Origin: an uncultured Planctomycetaceae bacterium
Lineage (GTDB): Bacteria > Planctomycetota > Planctomycetia > Pirellulales > Pirellulaceae
Reading direction: 5' to 3'
NCBI GenBank assembly: GCA_903863885.1
Contig: CAIPEB010000193.1
Location: forward strand, 24,547 to 88,546
Length of the DNA: 64,000 bases
The position numbers and the translations under genes are program-made. The notes below the pieces were generated by a model, which ran no database searches, was not told the DNA's origin, and saw only the letters and a program-made list of their open reading frames with translations. Shown in pieces: positions 1 to 8,189 of this stretch. Within the stretch, counting starts at the first letter, position 1; the number at the start of each line of letters is the position of its first letter.

Positions 1-116
1 GCGATACAATGACCCTGCTGCATCGCGTCGTTTTCTACGGGGACCACGCAGGGTCCCTGCAGACGCTCGGCGACCTGATGGGCTTCAAGGTGATCGAAGA
101 AGGGGGACCAGTCTGA
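1..116 (+). CDS. C-terminal end of a probable sugar isomerase (L-fucose/L-arabinose isomerase-like)
   Basis: Only the last 37 codons are inside the window, in the frame beginning at base 3 and ending with TGA at 114-116. The tail contains HRVVFYGDHAGSLQTLGDLM and then GFKVIEE, which resembles the C-terminal strand-helix of the L-fucose/L-arabinose isomerase fold, where a conserved 'GD' precedes the last helix. The assignment rests on this short tail and on the neighbourhood: sugar kinases, an aldolase and sugar dehydrogenases follow. A strong hairpin terminator lies 36 bases downstream, so this gene ends a transcription unit. Confidence 0.45.
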   Translation, partial: DTMTLLHRVVFYGDHAGSLQTLGDLMGFKVIEEGGPV

Positions 117-152
117 ATAGCCCTGCGTGATCCCGGGAACGCTCAGTGAGCT

Positions 153-182
153 GCGGACCGGTCTTCCGGCCGGTCCGCTTTA
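153..182 (+). terminator. Rho-independent terminator
   Basis: A perfect 9-base-pair stem (GCGGACCGG at 153-161 with CCGGTCCGC at 170-178) encloses an 8-base loop and is followed by TTTA. The T run is short. It separates the sugar isomerase tail from the oxidoreductase gene that starts at 366. Confidence 0.7.
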
Positions 183-365
183 CGAAAACTGCGAGTGTTG
201 CGGTGGTAAGACCGCAACGCAACGCAAGCGCGACCCGCAACCGCGATTCGCCGTCCGGACAGGCCGCAGACCAGGCGCGGCAGCACGGCCTGATCGCACG
301 CGTCATTGCACAATGGCCGAACTTGATTGTCGACTCCGCCGCAGCAAGACAGGGAGACATTGAAC

Positions 366-1682
366 ATGACCCACGAGACGCAGTCTTCATCCGCATCGCC
401 CACCCGTCGCGAGTTCCTCAAAGAGGCGGCGGCGGGCGCGGCAGTCGCGTACGGATTGTCTTTGAGCCGCAGCGCTCATGCCGCCGGGAGCGAAGGAATC
501 CGCATCGGCATGATCGGGTGCGGTGGCCGCTGCAGCGGTGCCGCCTCTCAGGCTCTGGGGCTCGGCAAGGATGTGAAACTGGTTGCGATGAGCGACGTAT
601 TCGAGGACCGCATGCAGGAAAAGCGGGCCTATTTCAAAGCCACTTTTCCTGAGCAGTTCCTCGCCACCGACGAGACCTGCGCCCACGGACTGGACGGGTA
701 CAAGGCCGTCATCGCGTCGAGCGACGCGGTGTTGATCGCGTGTGCGTCCAAATTCCATTCGTTCTATGCCGAAGAGGCGATCAAGGCCGGCAAGCACGTC
801 TTCATCGAAAAGCCCCATGCAATCGATCCGGCCGGCTGCATCCGCCTCAAGGGCGTTGCGCAGATGGCGAAGGAAAAGAACCTCAATCTCGTATCGGGGC
901 ACGAAAGCCGCTACAGCCTTGCTTATCAGGAACAGGTCAAACGCATCCACGACGGAGCGATCGGCGACGTGGTGTCGATCCAGTCGATGTTCCTGCGCGC
1001 CCCCTACGGGCTTGTGCCCCGGCCGGCCGGGATTTCGGAACTGATGTACCAGTTCCGCAACTGGTATCACTTCCGCTGGCTGTCCGGCGACGACGTGACC
1101 CAGTCGCTGGTTCATAATCTCGACCGCATGCGCTGGGTGCTGCACGAAGAGAACCCGACGTGGTGTTTCGGGCTCGGCGGTCGATCGAGCTCGTTCGGCG
1201 AAGTCTACGGAGACATGTTCGACCACCACAGTGTCGTGTACGAGTTCAAGAGCGGCCCTCGCCTGTATGCTCTCTGCCAGACCCGCGCCGGCTGTTACGG
1301 GAACTGGGACGACGTGATCATGGGCACCAAGGGCATCTGCCACTGGACGGCCTGCCGCATCGAGGGCGAGACCAAGTGGCGTTACGAAGGTCCCCAGAAC
1401 GACCCGAACGTCGAGGAGCAGAAGATCCTGGTCGGGGCACTGCGCGAGGGGCGCGTCGTGAATCACGGCGATACGATGATCGACAGCACCTACATGGCGA
1501 TTATGGGACAGATCGCCTGCTACAACGGAGGGCCGCTGACCTGGGAAGAACTGCTGGCGGCGAAGTTCGAATTTGAACCTAAAATCGCCGATGTCAAAGC
1601 CGACATGGTTGCACCGACCACACCCGACGAGACGGGCAACTATCCGCTCCCGCGTCCCGGCATAACCAAGGAATTCAGTTGA
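366..1682 (+). CDS. Tat-exported Gfo/Idh/MocA-family oxidoreductase
   Basis: A 438-residue NAD(P)-dependent oxidoreductase that probably acts on a sugar or sugar-derived cyclic substrate outside the cytoplasm. A twin-arginine leader is visible (RREFLK at residues 14-19, then a hydrophobic stretch ending near AHA at 37-39). The Rossmann nucleotide motif is GCGGRCS (51-57), and the family's catalytic EKP triplet is at 148-150. ATG at 366 was chosen over an upstream TTG at 327 because AGGGAG lies about 9 bases before it and the Tat signal then begins properly. It is the first gene of a plus-strand run of sugar genes. Exported Gfo/Idh proteins are abundant in Planctomycetota; the substrate cannot be told from the sequence. 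Confidence 0.9.
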   Translation: MTHETQSSSASPTRREFLKEAAAGAAVAYGLSLSRSAHAAGSEGIRIGMIGCGGRCSGAASQALGLGKDVKLVAMSDVFEDRMQEKRAYFKATFPEQFLATDETCAHGLDGYKAVIASSDAVLIACASKFHSFYAEEAIKAGKHVFIEKPHAIDPAGCIRLKGVAQMAKEKNLNLVSGHESRYSLAYQEQVKRIHDGAIGDVVSIQSMFLRAPYGLVPRPAGISELMYQFRNWYHFRWLSGDDVTQSLVHNLDRMRWVLHEENPTWCFGLGGRSSSFGEVYGDMFDHHSVVYEFKSGPRLYALCQTRAGCYGNWDDVIMGTKGICHWTACRIEGETKWRYEGPQNDPNVEEQKILVGALREGRVVNHGDTMIDSTYMAIMGQIACYNGGPLTWEELLAAKFEFEPKIADVKADMVAPTTPDETGNYPLPRPGITKEFS

Positions 1683-1858
1683 GCGAGAGCTGCTTTCTGC
1701 GGAGATGGTCGCTGTTCGCTTGCGAAACGTCGGTGCAACGCAACGACGGACGAGCTTTCCGCGGAGCAAAAAGCCACCATGCGCGAACCTCCGCTTTGAT
1801 GAAACAAACAGCTTTGTGACGTGCAAGACACCCCGATTACCAAGAGAGGAATTTCCAT

Positions 1859-2722
1859 ATGTTCCGTAGCTCTGCAATTGCTTTTTGCGCTGCGGCCGTT
1901 GTCGCATGCTGGGGGCCGGCCGCGGAGCAGGATGCCAAGCCGGCGGGAGGCCATCCGATATATGGTCTGTGCATGGAAATGCACGACGCAAAGCAGCGTT
2001 CGATGGAAGAGCAGGCCGTTATGCTGCACGAATTGGGCTTTGACGGCGCGGGATATCCGCTCTGGATGGATGAGAACCTGGAAAAGAACCTCGCCGTGCT
2101 CGACAAGGAGGGGCTGAAGGTCTTTCTGCTGTACGCGACGATCAACCTCGACCAGTCTCCGGCATTTGACCCGCGGCTGCCGGACGCGATGCGAAAGCTG
2201 CGCGGACGGCCCGTGACGATCTGTGTGTTGTTGAGGGGCTTTCCCCCGGGGGATGAGCGAGGCATGGAGCCGGCCGTGAAGGTGCTGCGGAGCCTTGGGG
2301 ATCTTGCCCGCGAGAACGGGCTGCGGATCTCAATCTATCACCATACCGGGGATTGGACGGACAGCATCCTGTTCGCGCTCAAGGTTGTGAAGCAGGTGGA
2401 CCACGCCCAGGTTGGCGTGAACTTCAACCTCTGCCATTGGCTGATGGTGGATGGAGGCAAAGACTATGAACCGGTGTTGCGTGACAACGTCGCGAAGGTC
2501 TTTGCCGTGACCATCAACGGCGCGCAAGTCGGAACAAAAACCTGGACCGACGGTCTGATCCAGCCCCTGGACAAGGGCGACTTCGACAATCAGCGACTGC
2601 TGAAGTTCCTCGACGGCGTCGGCTATCGGGGACCGATCGGAATCATGTGCTACGGCATACCCGGCGATGCGCGCGAGCATCTCGAGAGATCGGTGCGCGT
2701 GTGGCGGTCGTGGAAAGAATAG
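1859..2722 (+). CDS. Secreted sugar phosphate isomerase/epimerase-like TIM-barrel protein
   Basis: A 287-residue protein with an N-terminal signal peptide (MFRSSAIAFCAAAVVA), followed by a xylose-isomerase-like TIM-barrel pattern: GFDGAGYPLW, then a central ISIYHHTGDW, then GVNFNLCHWLM, and near the end YRGPIGIMCYG. Histidine and acidic residues at strand ends fit the metal-dependent AP-endonuclease-2 superfamily. GAGAGGA lies 8 bases before the ATG. The gene follows the Gfo/Idh gene after 176 bases. Secreted members of this family are typical of Planctomycetota and are usually assumed to act on sugars, but none of the visible features gives the substrate. Confidence 0.8.
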   Translation: MFRSSAIAFCAAAVVACWGPAAEQDAKPAGGHPIYGLCMEMHDAKQRSMEEQAVMLHELGFDGAGYPLWMDENLEKNLAVLDKEGLKVFLLYATINLDQSPAFDPRLPDAMRKLRGRPVTICVLLRGFPPGDERGMEPAVKVLRSLGDLARENGLRISIYHHTGDWTDSILFALKVVKQVDHAQVGVNFNLCHWLMVDGGKDYEPVLRDNVAKVFAVTINGAQVGTKTWTDGLIQPLDKGDFDNQRLLKFLDGVGYRGPIGIMCYGIPGDAREHLERSVRVWRSWKE

Positions 2723-2740
2723 ACGCGCGAGGGGAACGCG

Positions 2741-2851
2741 GATGCCGGATGCCGGTAGTCGGTAGTCGGAAAGATATTCGACTTCCTCCGGACTCCAGAC
2801 TCCGGACTCCAGACTCCAGACTCCAGACTCCAGACTCCAGACTCCGGACTG
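2741..2851. repeat. Composite short tandem repeat, copy 1
   Basis: Two arrays lie side by side. At 2741-2769 there are short GATGCCG and GGTAGTC units in tandem. After a spacer of about 20 bases, 2789-2850 carries eight to nine units of GACTCCA/GACTCCG. The element lies between the isomerase stop and the SDR start. It is inverted relative to copies 2 and 4, in which the GGAGTC array comes first. Confidence 0.9.
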
Positions 2852-2931
2852 ACCTCGCCGCCCTCTTGGAAGCCGTGTTGAATTGCGATATACAAGGCTC
2901 GGTTTTTTCTTTCTCACGGGGGGCGTCAGGG

Positions 2932-3714
2932 ATGGACCTTGGCCTGCGGAACAAAGTGGCGATTGTCACCGGGGGATCTCGCGGATTGGGGCGGGCGATC
3001 TGCCTGGGACTCGCTGCGGAGGGGGCCCGTGTTGTCGTCAATTACTATCGCGACGCGGGGCGCGGCATCGATTTGCGGGATGAGGCCGAGGAGCTGGTCA
3101 AGGTGATTCGCGCTGCCAATGGCGTCGAGGCGGCGGCCGTGCCCGGCGACATCTCCCGCGGCGAGGAAGTGGCCGCGCTGTTTGATCAAGCCGAATCGGT
3201 GCTCGGCCCCGTGGACGTGTTGGTCAACAACGCGGGGATCTGGCCGACCGCCTACGTCAAGGACATGTCTGAGGAAGAGTGGCGCAGCACGATTGACATC
3301 AACCTCACCGGGCCGTTTCTCACCTGCCGCGAAGCCGTGCGGCGATGGCTGGGCAGTTCACGCAAAGGGCGGATCGTCAACATCAGTTCGCAGGCCGCAT
3401 TCCATGGCTCGACAACGGGCCACGCGCATTACGCCGCTTCGAAGGCGGGGCTGGTGACCTTCACGGTTTCGCTTGCCCGCGAAGTGGCTTCGCAGGGCAT
3501 CCACGTCAATGCCGTGGCGCCCGGCATGATGACGACCGAAATGGCCCGGGATGCATTGAATAAAGGCACAGACCAATACCTGAAGCGAATTCCGCTTGGG
3601 CGGATCGGCGATCCGTCCGAGATAGCCAACGTGGTCGTATTTCTCGCGTCGCAGCGAGCCAGTTATATGACGGGTGCCACGGTGGACGTTACCGGCGGCA
3701 TGCTCATGCGATAG
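2932..3714 (+). CDS. SDR-family oxidoreductase (sugar/polyol dehydrogenase type)
   Basis: A classical short-chain dehydrogenase of 260 residues. It has the cofactor motif TGGSRGLG (13-20), NNAG (99-102), a catalytic Ser at about 152-153, Tyr167 and Lys171 (YAASK), and a C-terminal segment ending GATVDVTGGMLMR. The open frame runs back to 2647 through the tandem repeat, but that leader is repeat-encoded and not protein-like. ATG 2932 places the Rossmann motif at the usual distance, with CAGGG just upstream. A close paralogue lies at 9732-10499 on the other strand and shares the unusual ASYMTGATVDV ending. It likely oxidises or reduces a sugar or sugar acid, with the aldolase that follows 39 bases later. 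Confidence 0.9.
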   Translation: MDLGLRNKVAIVTGGSRGLGRAICLGLAAEGARVVVNYYRDAGRGIDLRDEAEELVKVIRAANGVEAAAVPGDISRGEEVAALFDQAESVLGPVDVLVNNAGIWPTAYVKDMSEEEWRSTIDINLTGPFLTCREAVRRWLGSSRKGRIVNISSQAAFHGSTTGHAHYAASKAGLVTFTVSLAREVASQGIHVNAVAPGMMTTEMARDALNKGTDQYLKRIPLGRIGDPSEIANVVVFLASQRASYMTGATVDVTGGMLMR

Positions 3715-3753
3715 AGTGTGCGATCGATATTCCCATGGACTGACGAGGCAGCG

Positions 3754-4602
3754 ATGTTAGTAAATGCAAAAGAAATCCTGAGCGACGCCCGCGCCAATCA
3801 ATATGCGGTGCCCGCGTTCGATTGTGTGGAAGAGATGGTACGCACGATGCTCGAGACCGCGGAAGAACGCCGTGCCCCGGTCTTTCTGATGTGCCTGCTT
3901 CCGGATCTGGTCGGCAACGGGTGGGCCTACCTGCCGGGGTTGATCCGCATCGCCGCATCGCACCATCGGGTTCCGGTGGTGCTGCATCTGGATCACGCGA
4001 TGGAACTGGAGTCCATCAAGCGGGCGGTCGATGCCGGGTTTACTTCCGTGATGATCGACGGTTCCAAGCTGCCCTTTGAAGAGAATGTGCGTTTCACCAA
4101 GGCCGCGGTGGACATCGCGCATCCGCGCGGAGTCAGCGTCGAAGCCGAGTTGGGGCACGTGGGCGGATCGGACCTCGAAGGCAGCACCTACGGCGAAAAT
4201 GTGCTGACGGATCCGGATGAAGTGACGCGATTCGTCGAGCAGACCGGCGTCGATTCGCTGGCTGTCTCGATCGGCACGTCGCACGGCGTATACAAATCGC
4301 TTCCCACGCTCAGCATCGGCCGGCTCAAGCAGTTGAATCACGTCAGCCCCGTGCCGCTGGTGCTGCACGGCGGTTCCGGCACGCCGGATGACCAGGTCCA
4401 GGAAGCGGTTCGCAACGGCATCTGCAAGATCAACATCTATGCGGACATCCGGATTGCCATGGGCCGTGGTCTGCACACGGCGGCCGCAACCCAGCTCCGC
4501 GAGGATCCGTTGCCTCAGGAAGTGTTCGGACCGATGCGGGAAGAGATCTCCGACGTCGTGCGCGCCAAGATCGATCTGTTGTTTGCCGCCAATCGCGCCT
4601 GA
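3754..4602 (+). CDS. Class II ketose-bisphosphate aldolase (GatY/KbaY/FBA family)
   Basis: A 282-residue metal-dependent aldolase that cleaves a ketose phosphate to dihydroxyacetone phosphate and an aldehyde. The catalytic Asp80 and metal ligand His81 are in VVLHLDHA, Glu131 is in SVEAELG, and further metal-binding histidines are 177 (IGTSHG) and 205 (VLHGGSG), where GGSG also grips phosphate. The size matches the short class II type (GatY/KbaY about 285). ATG 3754 is preferred over a GTG at 3718 because a GAGG stands before it and the alignment to the family begins there. It lies between an SDR and a 2-hydroxyacid dehydrogenase, consistent with sugar breakdown. Confidence 0.92.
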   Translation: MLVNAKEILSDARANQYAVPAFDCVEEMVRTMLETAEERRAPVFLMCLLPDLVGNGWAYLPGLIRIAASHHRVPVVLHLDHAMELESIKRAVDAGFTSVMIDGSKLPFEENVRFTKAAVDIAHPRGVSVEAELGHVGGSDLEGSTYGENVLTDPDEVTRFVEQTGVDSLAVSIGTSHGVYKSLPTLSIGRLKQLNHVSPVPLVLHGGSGTPDDQVQEAVRNGICKINIYADIRIAMGRGLHTAAATQLREDPLPQEVFGPMREEISDVVRAKIDLLFAANRA

Positions 4603-4622
4603 TTTTATTTAGGAACCTGCCC

Positions 4623-5669
4623 ATGAAGCTCCTGGCGATCAGCGATACGTACATCCCCGCTCAATTCATGGGTGCGGGGCTCTCACGGTTGGAATCGCTG
4701 GGTGTCGAGGTCGAAGTGCGACGTTGGGAGCACGAGAACCTGGTCCAGCTGCAGCAGGCGAACCTTGCCATTGAAAAGGGCGGACCTGAAGCCGTGCCGC
4801 TGGGCGATGATCTCCTGCGTGACATCGATCGTTTCGAGATGCTCGTCGTGCAGTTCGCTCCGGTTTCGCGCCGATTGATCGAGGCGGCGGCGCGGCTGAG
4901 CGTAATCGGCGTGCTGCGAACCGGCGTCGAGAATGTGGACCTGCCCGCAGCCGCCCAGCGCGGCATCACCGTGCTGAATACACCTGGCCGAAACGCCCGA
5001 GCCGTGGCCGAGTGCGCCATGGGTTTGATCCTGAGCGAAATCCGCAACATCGCCCGGGCGCACGCACACCTGATGCGCGGCGACTGGCGGCGGTCGTTCG
5101 CCAACAGCGATGCCATCCCCGAACTGTACGACAAGACCGTCGGGTTGATCGGCTACGGCGCGGTCGGCCGACTCGTTGCCGGATACCTGAACGCCTTTGG
5201 AAGCCGCATCGTCGCGTACGATCCTTTCGCCAAGGGCGATCCCGCGCCCGCGAAGCTGGTGGATCTGGAAACGCTGCTGCGAACGTCGGATGTTGTTTCG
5301 ATCCATGCGAGATTGAGTGACGAGACATATCACATGATCGGCGAGCGGGAGCTTGCGTGGATGAAGCCCAACGCGGTGCTGGTCAATACGGCGCGCAGCG
5401 GGCTGATCGATGAAGCAGCGCTGGTCAAGGCGCTGGCCGAGCGGCGGCTGCAGGGGGCCGCACTGGACGTGTTCGATGTCGAGCCGCTTCCCGCGGACCA
5501 TCCGTTGCTGAAGCTGGACAACGTTACTCTCGCGCCGCATCTTGCCGGGAGCACGATTGATGCCTTTCGGAACAGCCCGCGGCTGATGGCAGACCACCTG
5601 GCGCGGATGCTGAACGGCGACAGCGACCTCCCGGTCGTCAATGGAATCATGCCATCGCTGCGAGTTTGA
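4623..5669 (+). CDS. D-2-hydroxyacid dehydrogenase (phosphoglycerate dehydrogenase-like)
   Basis: A 348-residue NAD-dependent dehydrogenase of the D-isomer 2-hydroxyacid family. The NAD motif is GYGAVGR (177-183) followed by an Asp at the end of the next strand (D200). The catalytic residues are Arg258 (NTARSG), Glu287 (VEPLP) and His306 (APHLAG). The C-terminal ACT domain of serine-pathway SerA is missing, so a role in sugar-acid metabolism (for example reducing or oxidising a 2-keto acid from the pathway) is more likely than serine synthesis. AGGA sits before ATG 4623, and the aldolase stop is 20 bases upstream, so the two are probably cotranscribed. Confidence 0.9.
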   Translation: MKLLAISDTYIPAQFMGAGLSRLESLGVEVEVRRWEHENLVQLQQANLAIEKGGPEAVPLGDDLLRDIDRFEMLVVQFAPVSRRLIEAAARLSVIGVLRTGVENVDLPAAAQRGITVLNTPGRNARAVAECAMGLILSEIRNIARAHAHLMRGDWRRSFANSDAIPELYDKTVGLIGYGAVGRLVAGYLNAFGSRIVAYDPFAKGDPAPAKLVDLETLLRTSDVVSIHARLSDETYHMIGERELAWMKPNAVLVNTARSGLIDEAALVKALAERRLQGAALDVFDVEPLPADHPLLKLDNVTLAPHLAGSTIDAFRNSPRLMADHLARMLNGDSDLPVVNGIMPSLRV

Positions 5670-5750
5670 AGATTGCGAAGAACCAGCGCACGACGCTTGC
5701 CCGCAACCGCCGGCAAACGGTCGGGCCACCAGCCACAGGGAGAAACCGGA

Positions 5751-6860
5751 ATGAAGTCAGTACTGATCGCTCCGCACAAGTACATCCAGGGGCGCGGTGT
5801 TTTGCGCGAGATCGGGTCCTATCTGAAGCTGCTCGGCAAGAAGCCGCTTGTTCTCTGGGACGGCGCGGTCAAGAACATCGTGGGCGATGTTGTGCTGACG
5901 AGCATCCGCGAGGCCGGACTGGAGATCGTGGAAGTGGCGTTCGGCGGGGAAGCGACTCAGGCGGAACGACTGCGAGTCACCAACATCGCGAAGGCGCAGA
6001 AAGCGGATATGTCCGTCGGCATCGGCGGCGGGAAGATCCTCGACGTCGCCAAGGCCGTGGCCGTGGATGCCGGTCTGCGAATGGTCACCTGTCCGACGAT
6101 TGCTTCCAACGACTCGCCGACCAGTGCGGCTTCGGTCTGGTACGACGAACAGCATAACTTCGTCGGCTTTGACTGCTGGCCGTTCAACCCGGACATCGTG
6201 ATGGTGGATACCCAGGTCATTGCCCGTGCTCCGGTGCGCGCGTTTGTGGCGGGCATGGGGGATGCCCTTTCGACGTGGGTCGAAGCCGCGGCCGCCTATC
6301 AGTCGCGTGCGAACAACATCGCCGGCGGACAACCGACCATGGCGGCGATGGCCATTGCGGAGTTGTGCTTCGAAACGCTGATGAATTACGGGCTCGAAGC
6401 GAAACGCGACGTGGAAAACAAGGTCGTGACTCCCGCCGTCGAGAAAGTCGTCGAGGCCAACGTTCTTCTGTCGGGCCTCGGGTTCGAGAGCGGAGGGCTC
6501 GCGACGGCACACATGATCGGGAATCTGCTTTCAAATGTACCCGAGTGCAAAGACCTGATGCACGGCGAAAAGGTCGGCTTCGGGATTGTCACCCAGCTTT
6601 GTCTGGACGACGAAATGGAGCCCGATCTGGCCGACTCCATCATCGACCTGGAAATCAAACTCGGATTGCCGGTGACGTTTGCCGACTTGAAGCTCGAGGG
6701 CATCACGCGCGAACGGCTCCAGCCGATCGGGGAGATGTGCGCCGGCGAAGGCTCGCTGTGCCATAACCATCCGTTCAAGGTGACAGCGGATGATATCGTC
6801 GATGCCATGATTTCCGCCGATGCAAGGGGACGCGAACGGAAGATGCTGCTCGCGGAGTGA
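5751..6860 (+). CDS. Iron-containing alcohol dehydrogenase, glycerol dehydrogenase (GldA) type
   Basis: A 369-residue metal-dependent polyol dehydrogenase. The NAD-binding GIGGGK motif is at 90-95. The metal ligands expected for GldA are present: Asp171 (GMGDALSTW), His254 (TAHMIGN) and His271 (LMHGEKV). The spacing matches E. coli GldA closely. ATG 5751 has GGAGAAA 6 bases upstream; the frame stays open back to 5673 without a better start. It follows the 2-hydroxyacid dehydrogenase by about 80 bases. In this context it could interconvert a short polyol or aldehyde produced by the aldolase; the true substrate is not evident. Confidence 0.9.
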   Translation: MKSVLIAPHKYIQGRGVLREIGSYLKLLGKKPLVLWDGAVKNIVGDVVLTSIREAGLEIVEVAFGGEATQAERLRVTNIAKAQKADMSVGIGGGKILDVAKAVAVDAGLRMVTCPTIASNDSPTSAASVWYDEQHNFVGFDCWPFNPDIVMVDTQVIARAPVRAFVAGMGDALSTWVEAAAAYQSRANNIAGGQPTMAAMAIAELCFETLMNYGLEAKRDVENKVVTPAVEKVVEANVLLSGLGFESGGLATAHMIGNLLSNVPECKDLMHGEKVGFGIVTQLCLDDEMEPDLADSIIDLEIKLGLPVTFADLKLEGITRERLQPIGEMCAGEGSLCHNHPFKVTADDIVDAMISADARGRERKMLLAE

Positions 6861-6900
6861 ATACGTTCAGTCGATTGCGGTCAACAAAGGAGAAACAGAC

Positions 6901-8013
6901 ATGAATTGCAACGTTGCTCGTCGATTTGCGCTGCTGACGCTGGCGGCCTGTGCGGTCATCGCCCTGGGCGGGAATTGCCTCGTCGCGGGAGAAGCCAAGG
7001 GCAAGCGGCCTCGTCCGGTTCCGTCGCAGCCTTTCCGCAAGCCGGAATTGCTCGTCCAGCTGCCTGCCGACCTGTGCAACACGCCCGATGCGATGGCGCT
7101 GCTGCCCGACGGGAACCTCGTCCTGTCCGTCCCGAATTTCAACGATACGACCCTGCCGCCGGTGGTTCTCAAGGTCACGCCGGACAACAAGGTCGAGAAG
7201 TTCTTTGAGCTGCCGGCTAATCCGAACACCGGCAAGCCGTTCGGATCACTGGGAATCTGCGTCGCTCCTTCCGGCGATCTGCTGATTGCGGACTACCAGA
7301 TGGAAGGCCAGCAGAAGTCCCGCGTGTGCCGCATCCAGATGAAGGACGGCAAGCCGGTCGGAATCGCTCCGGTCATCGAAGGGTTCAACGTGAGCAACGC
7401 CGTGATCTGCCACGACGGATACTTGTTCGTCACGGATACGCAGATCGACAAGAATGTCGAACCGGCGCTGAGCGGTGTGCTTCGTTTCAAACTCGATGAA
7501 CTCAACGGCGCCCCGGTTCAATTGAAGACGCCGGTGCAGGATGACCCGCACTTCATCGCGACGATCAAGGTCTTCGACAAGGATCTGAAACTCGGCGCCG
7601 ACGGGCTCTGCTTCGACAAGAAGGGCAACTGCTACGTCGGCAATTTCGCGGACGGCACGGTGCACCGCCTGACCTTTGGTGCGGACGGTAAAGTGACGTC
7701 GAATGAGATCTTTGCAAAGGCCGACTATATGAAGTCAGCCGACGGACTGTTCTTTGATGCCGAGAGGGACAGGATTCTCGTCGCTGACTCCAAGGCAAAT
7801 GCCATTCACCTGGTGTCTTTGGACGGCAAGGTCCAGGTGCTGGCCCAGAGCGGCGATACCGATGGACTGGACGGCGGCATGGATCAGCCTTGCGAGCCTA
7901 TCCTGCGCGGACGCGAAGTGATCGTCTCCAACATGGACTGGCCGGTGCCGGGTTGCATCAACAAGAAATACGACAAACCGGCCACGTTGTCCGTGATCAA
8001 GCTGGGGCGCTGA
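6901..8013 (+). CDS. Secreted SMP-30/NHL-type beta-propeller protein
   Basis: A 370-residue exported protein with a strong ribosome binding site (AAAGGAGA) and a signal peptide whose hydrophobic core is LLTLAACAVIALGG. The mature part has repeated strand motifs such as NGNLVLSVPN, SGDLLIADYQ, DGYLFVTDTQ, KGNCYVGNFADGTVHRL and RILVADSKANAIHLV, typical of six-bladed propellers (gluconolactonase/SMP-30 or NHL type). It could be a secreted lactonase paired with the sugar dehydrogenases upstream, but the metal ligands cannot be assigned by eye. It is the last gene of the plus-strand run and is followed by a hairpin terminator. Confidence 0.8.
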   Translation: MNCNVARRFALLTLAACAVIALGGNCLVAGEAKGKRPRPVPSQPFRKPELLVQLPADLCNTPDAMALLPDGNLVLSVPNFNDTTLPPVVLKVTPDNKVEKFFELPANPNTGKPFGSLGICVAPSGDLLIADYQMEGQQKSRVCRIQMKDGKPVGIAPVIEGFNVSNAVICHDGYLFVTDTQIDKNVEPALSGVLRFKLDELNGAPVQLKTPVQDDPHFIATIKVFDKDLKLGADGLCFDKKGNCYVGNFADGTVHRLTFGADGKVTSNEIFAKADYMKSADGLFFDAERDRILVADSKANAIHLVSLDGKVQVLAQSGDTDGLDGGMDQPCEPILRGREVIVSNMDWPVPGCINKKYDKPATLSVIKLGR

Positions 8014-8046
8014 TCGGGGACCTGATAGAAAAGCGGCTGATAACGG

Positions 8047-8091
8047 GACGTCCGGGCCTCGCGGAGATGCGGCGGTCCGGACGTCTCTTTT
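8047..8091 (+). terminator. Hairpin terminator between convergent genes
   Basis: A 9-base-pair inverted repeat (GACGTCCGG at 8047-8055, CCGGACGTC at 8077-8085) with a 21-base loop is followed by TCTTTT. It lies 34 bases after the propeller gene and before the 3' end of the convergent kinase gene. The long loop lowers confidence. Confidence 0.55.
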
Positions 8092-8189
8092 GCGCGCACG
8101 CCCCGGAGTTCGAAGTACGCGTTTGAAGAATACAATTACGCCTGCCGGGCCGAATCATCTCCAGGGGAGTATGAATTCTGAACCACGGT

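Noticed and set aside
387..1991. Reverse-strand frame of 534 codons opposite the first Gfo/Idh gene
   Set aside because: A shadow frame; it has no ribosome binding site or recognisable motif, and the plus strand has a full Gfo/Idh protein.
2647..2931. Extension of the SDR gene upstream through the tandem repeat
   Set aside because: The leader is encoded by the 7-base array and the end of the previous gene; the Rossmann motif sits at the normal distance only from ATG 2932.
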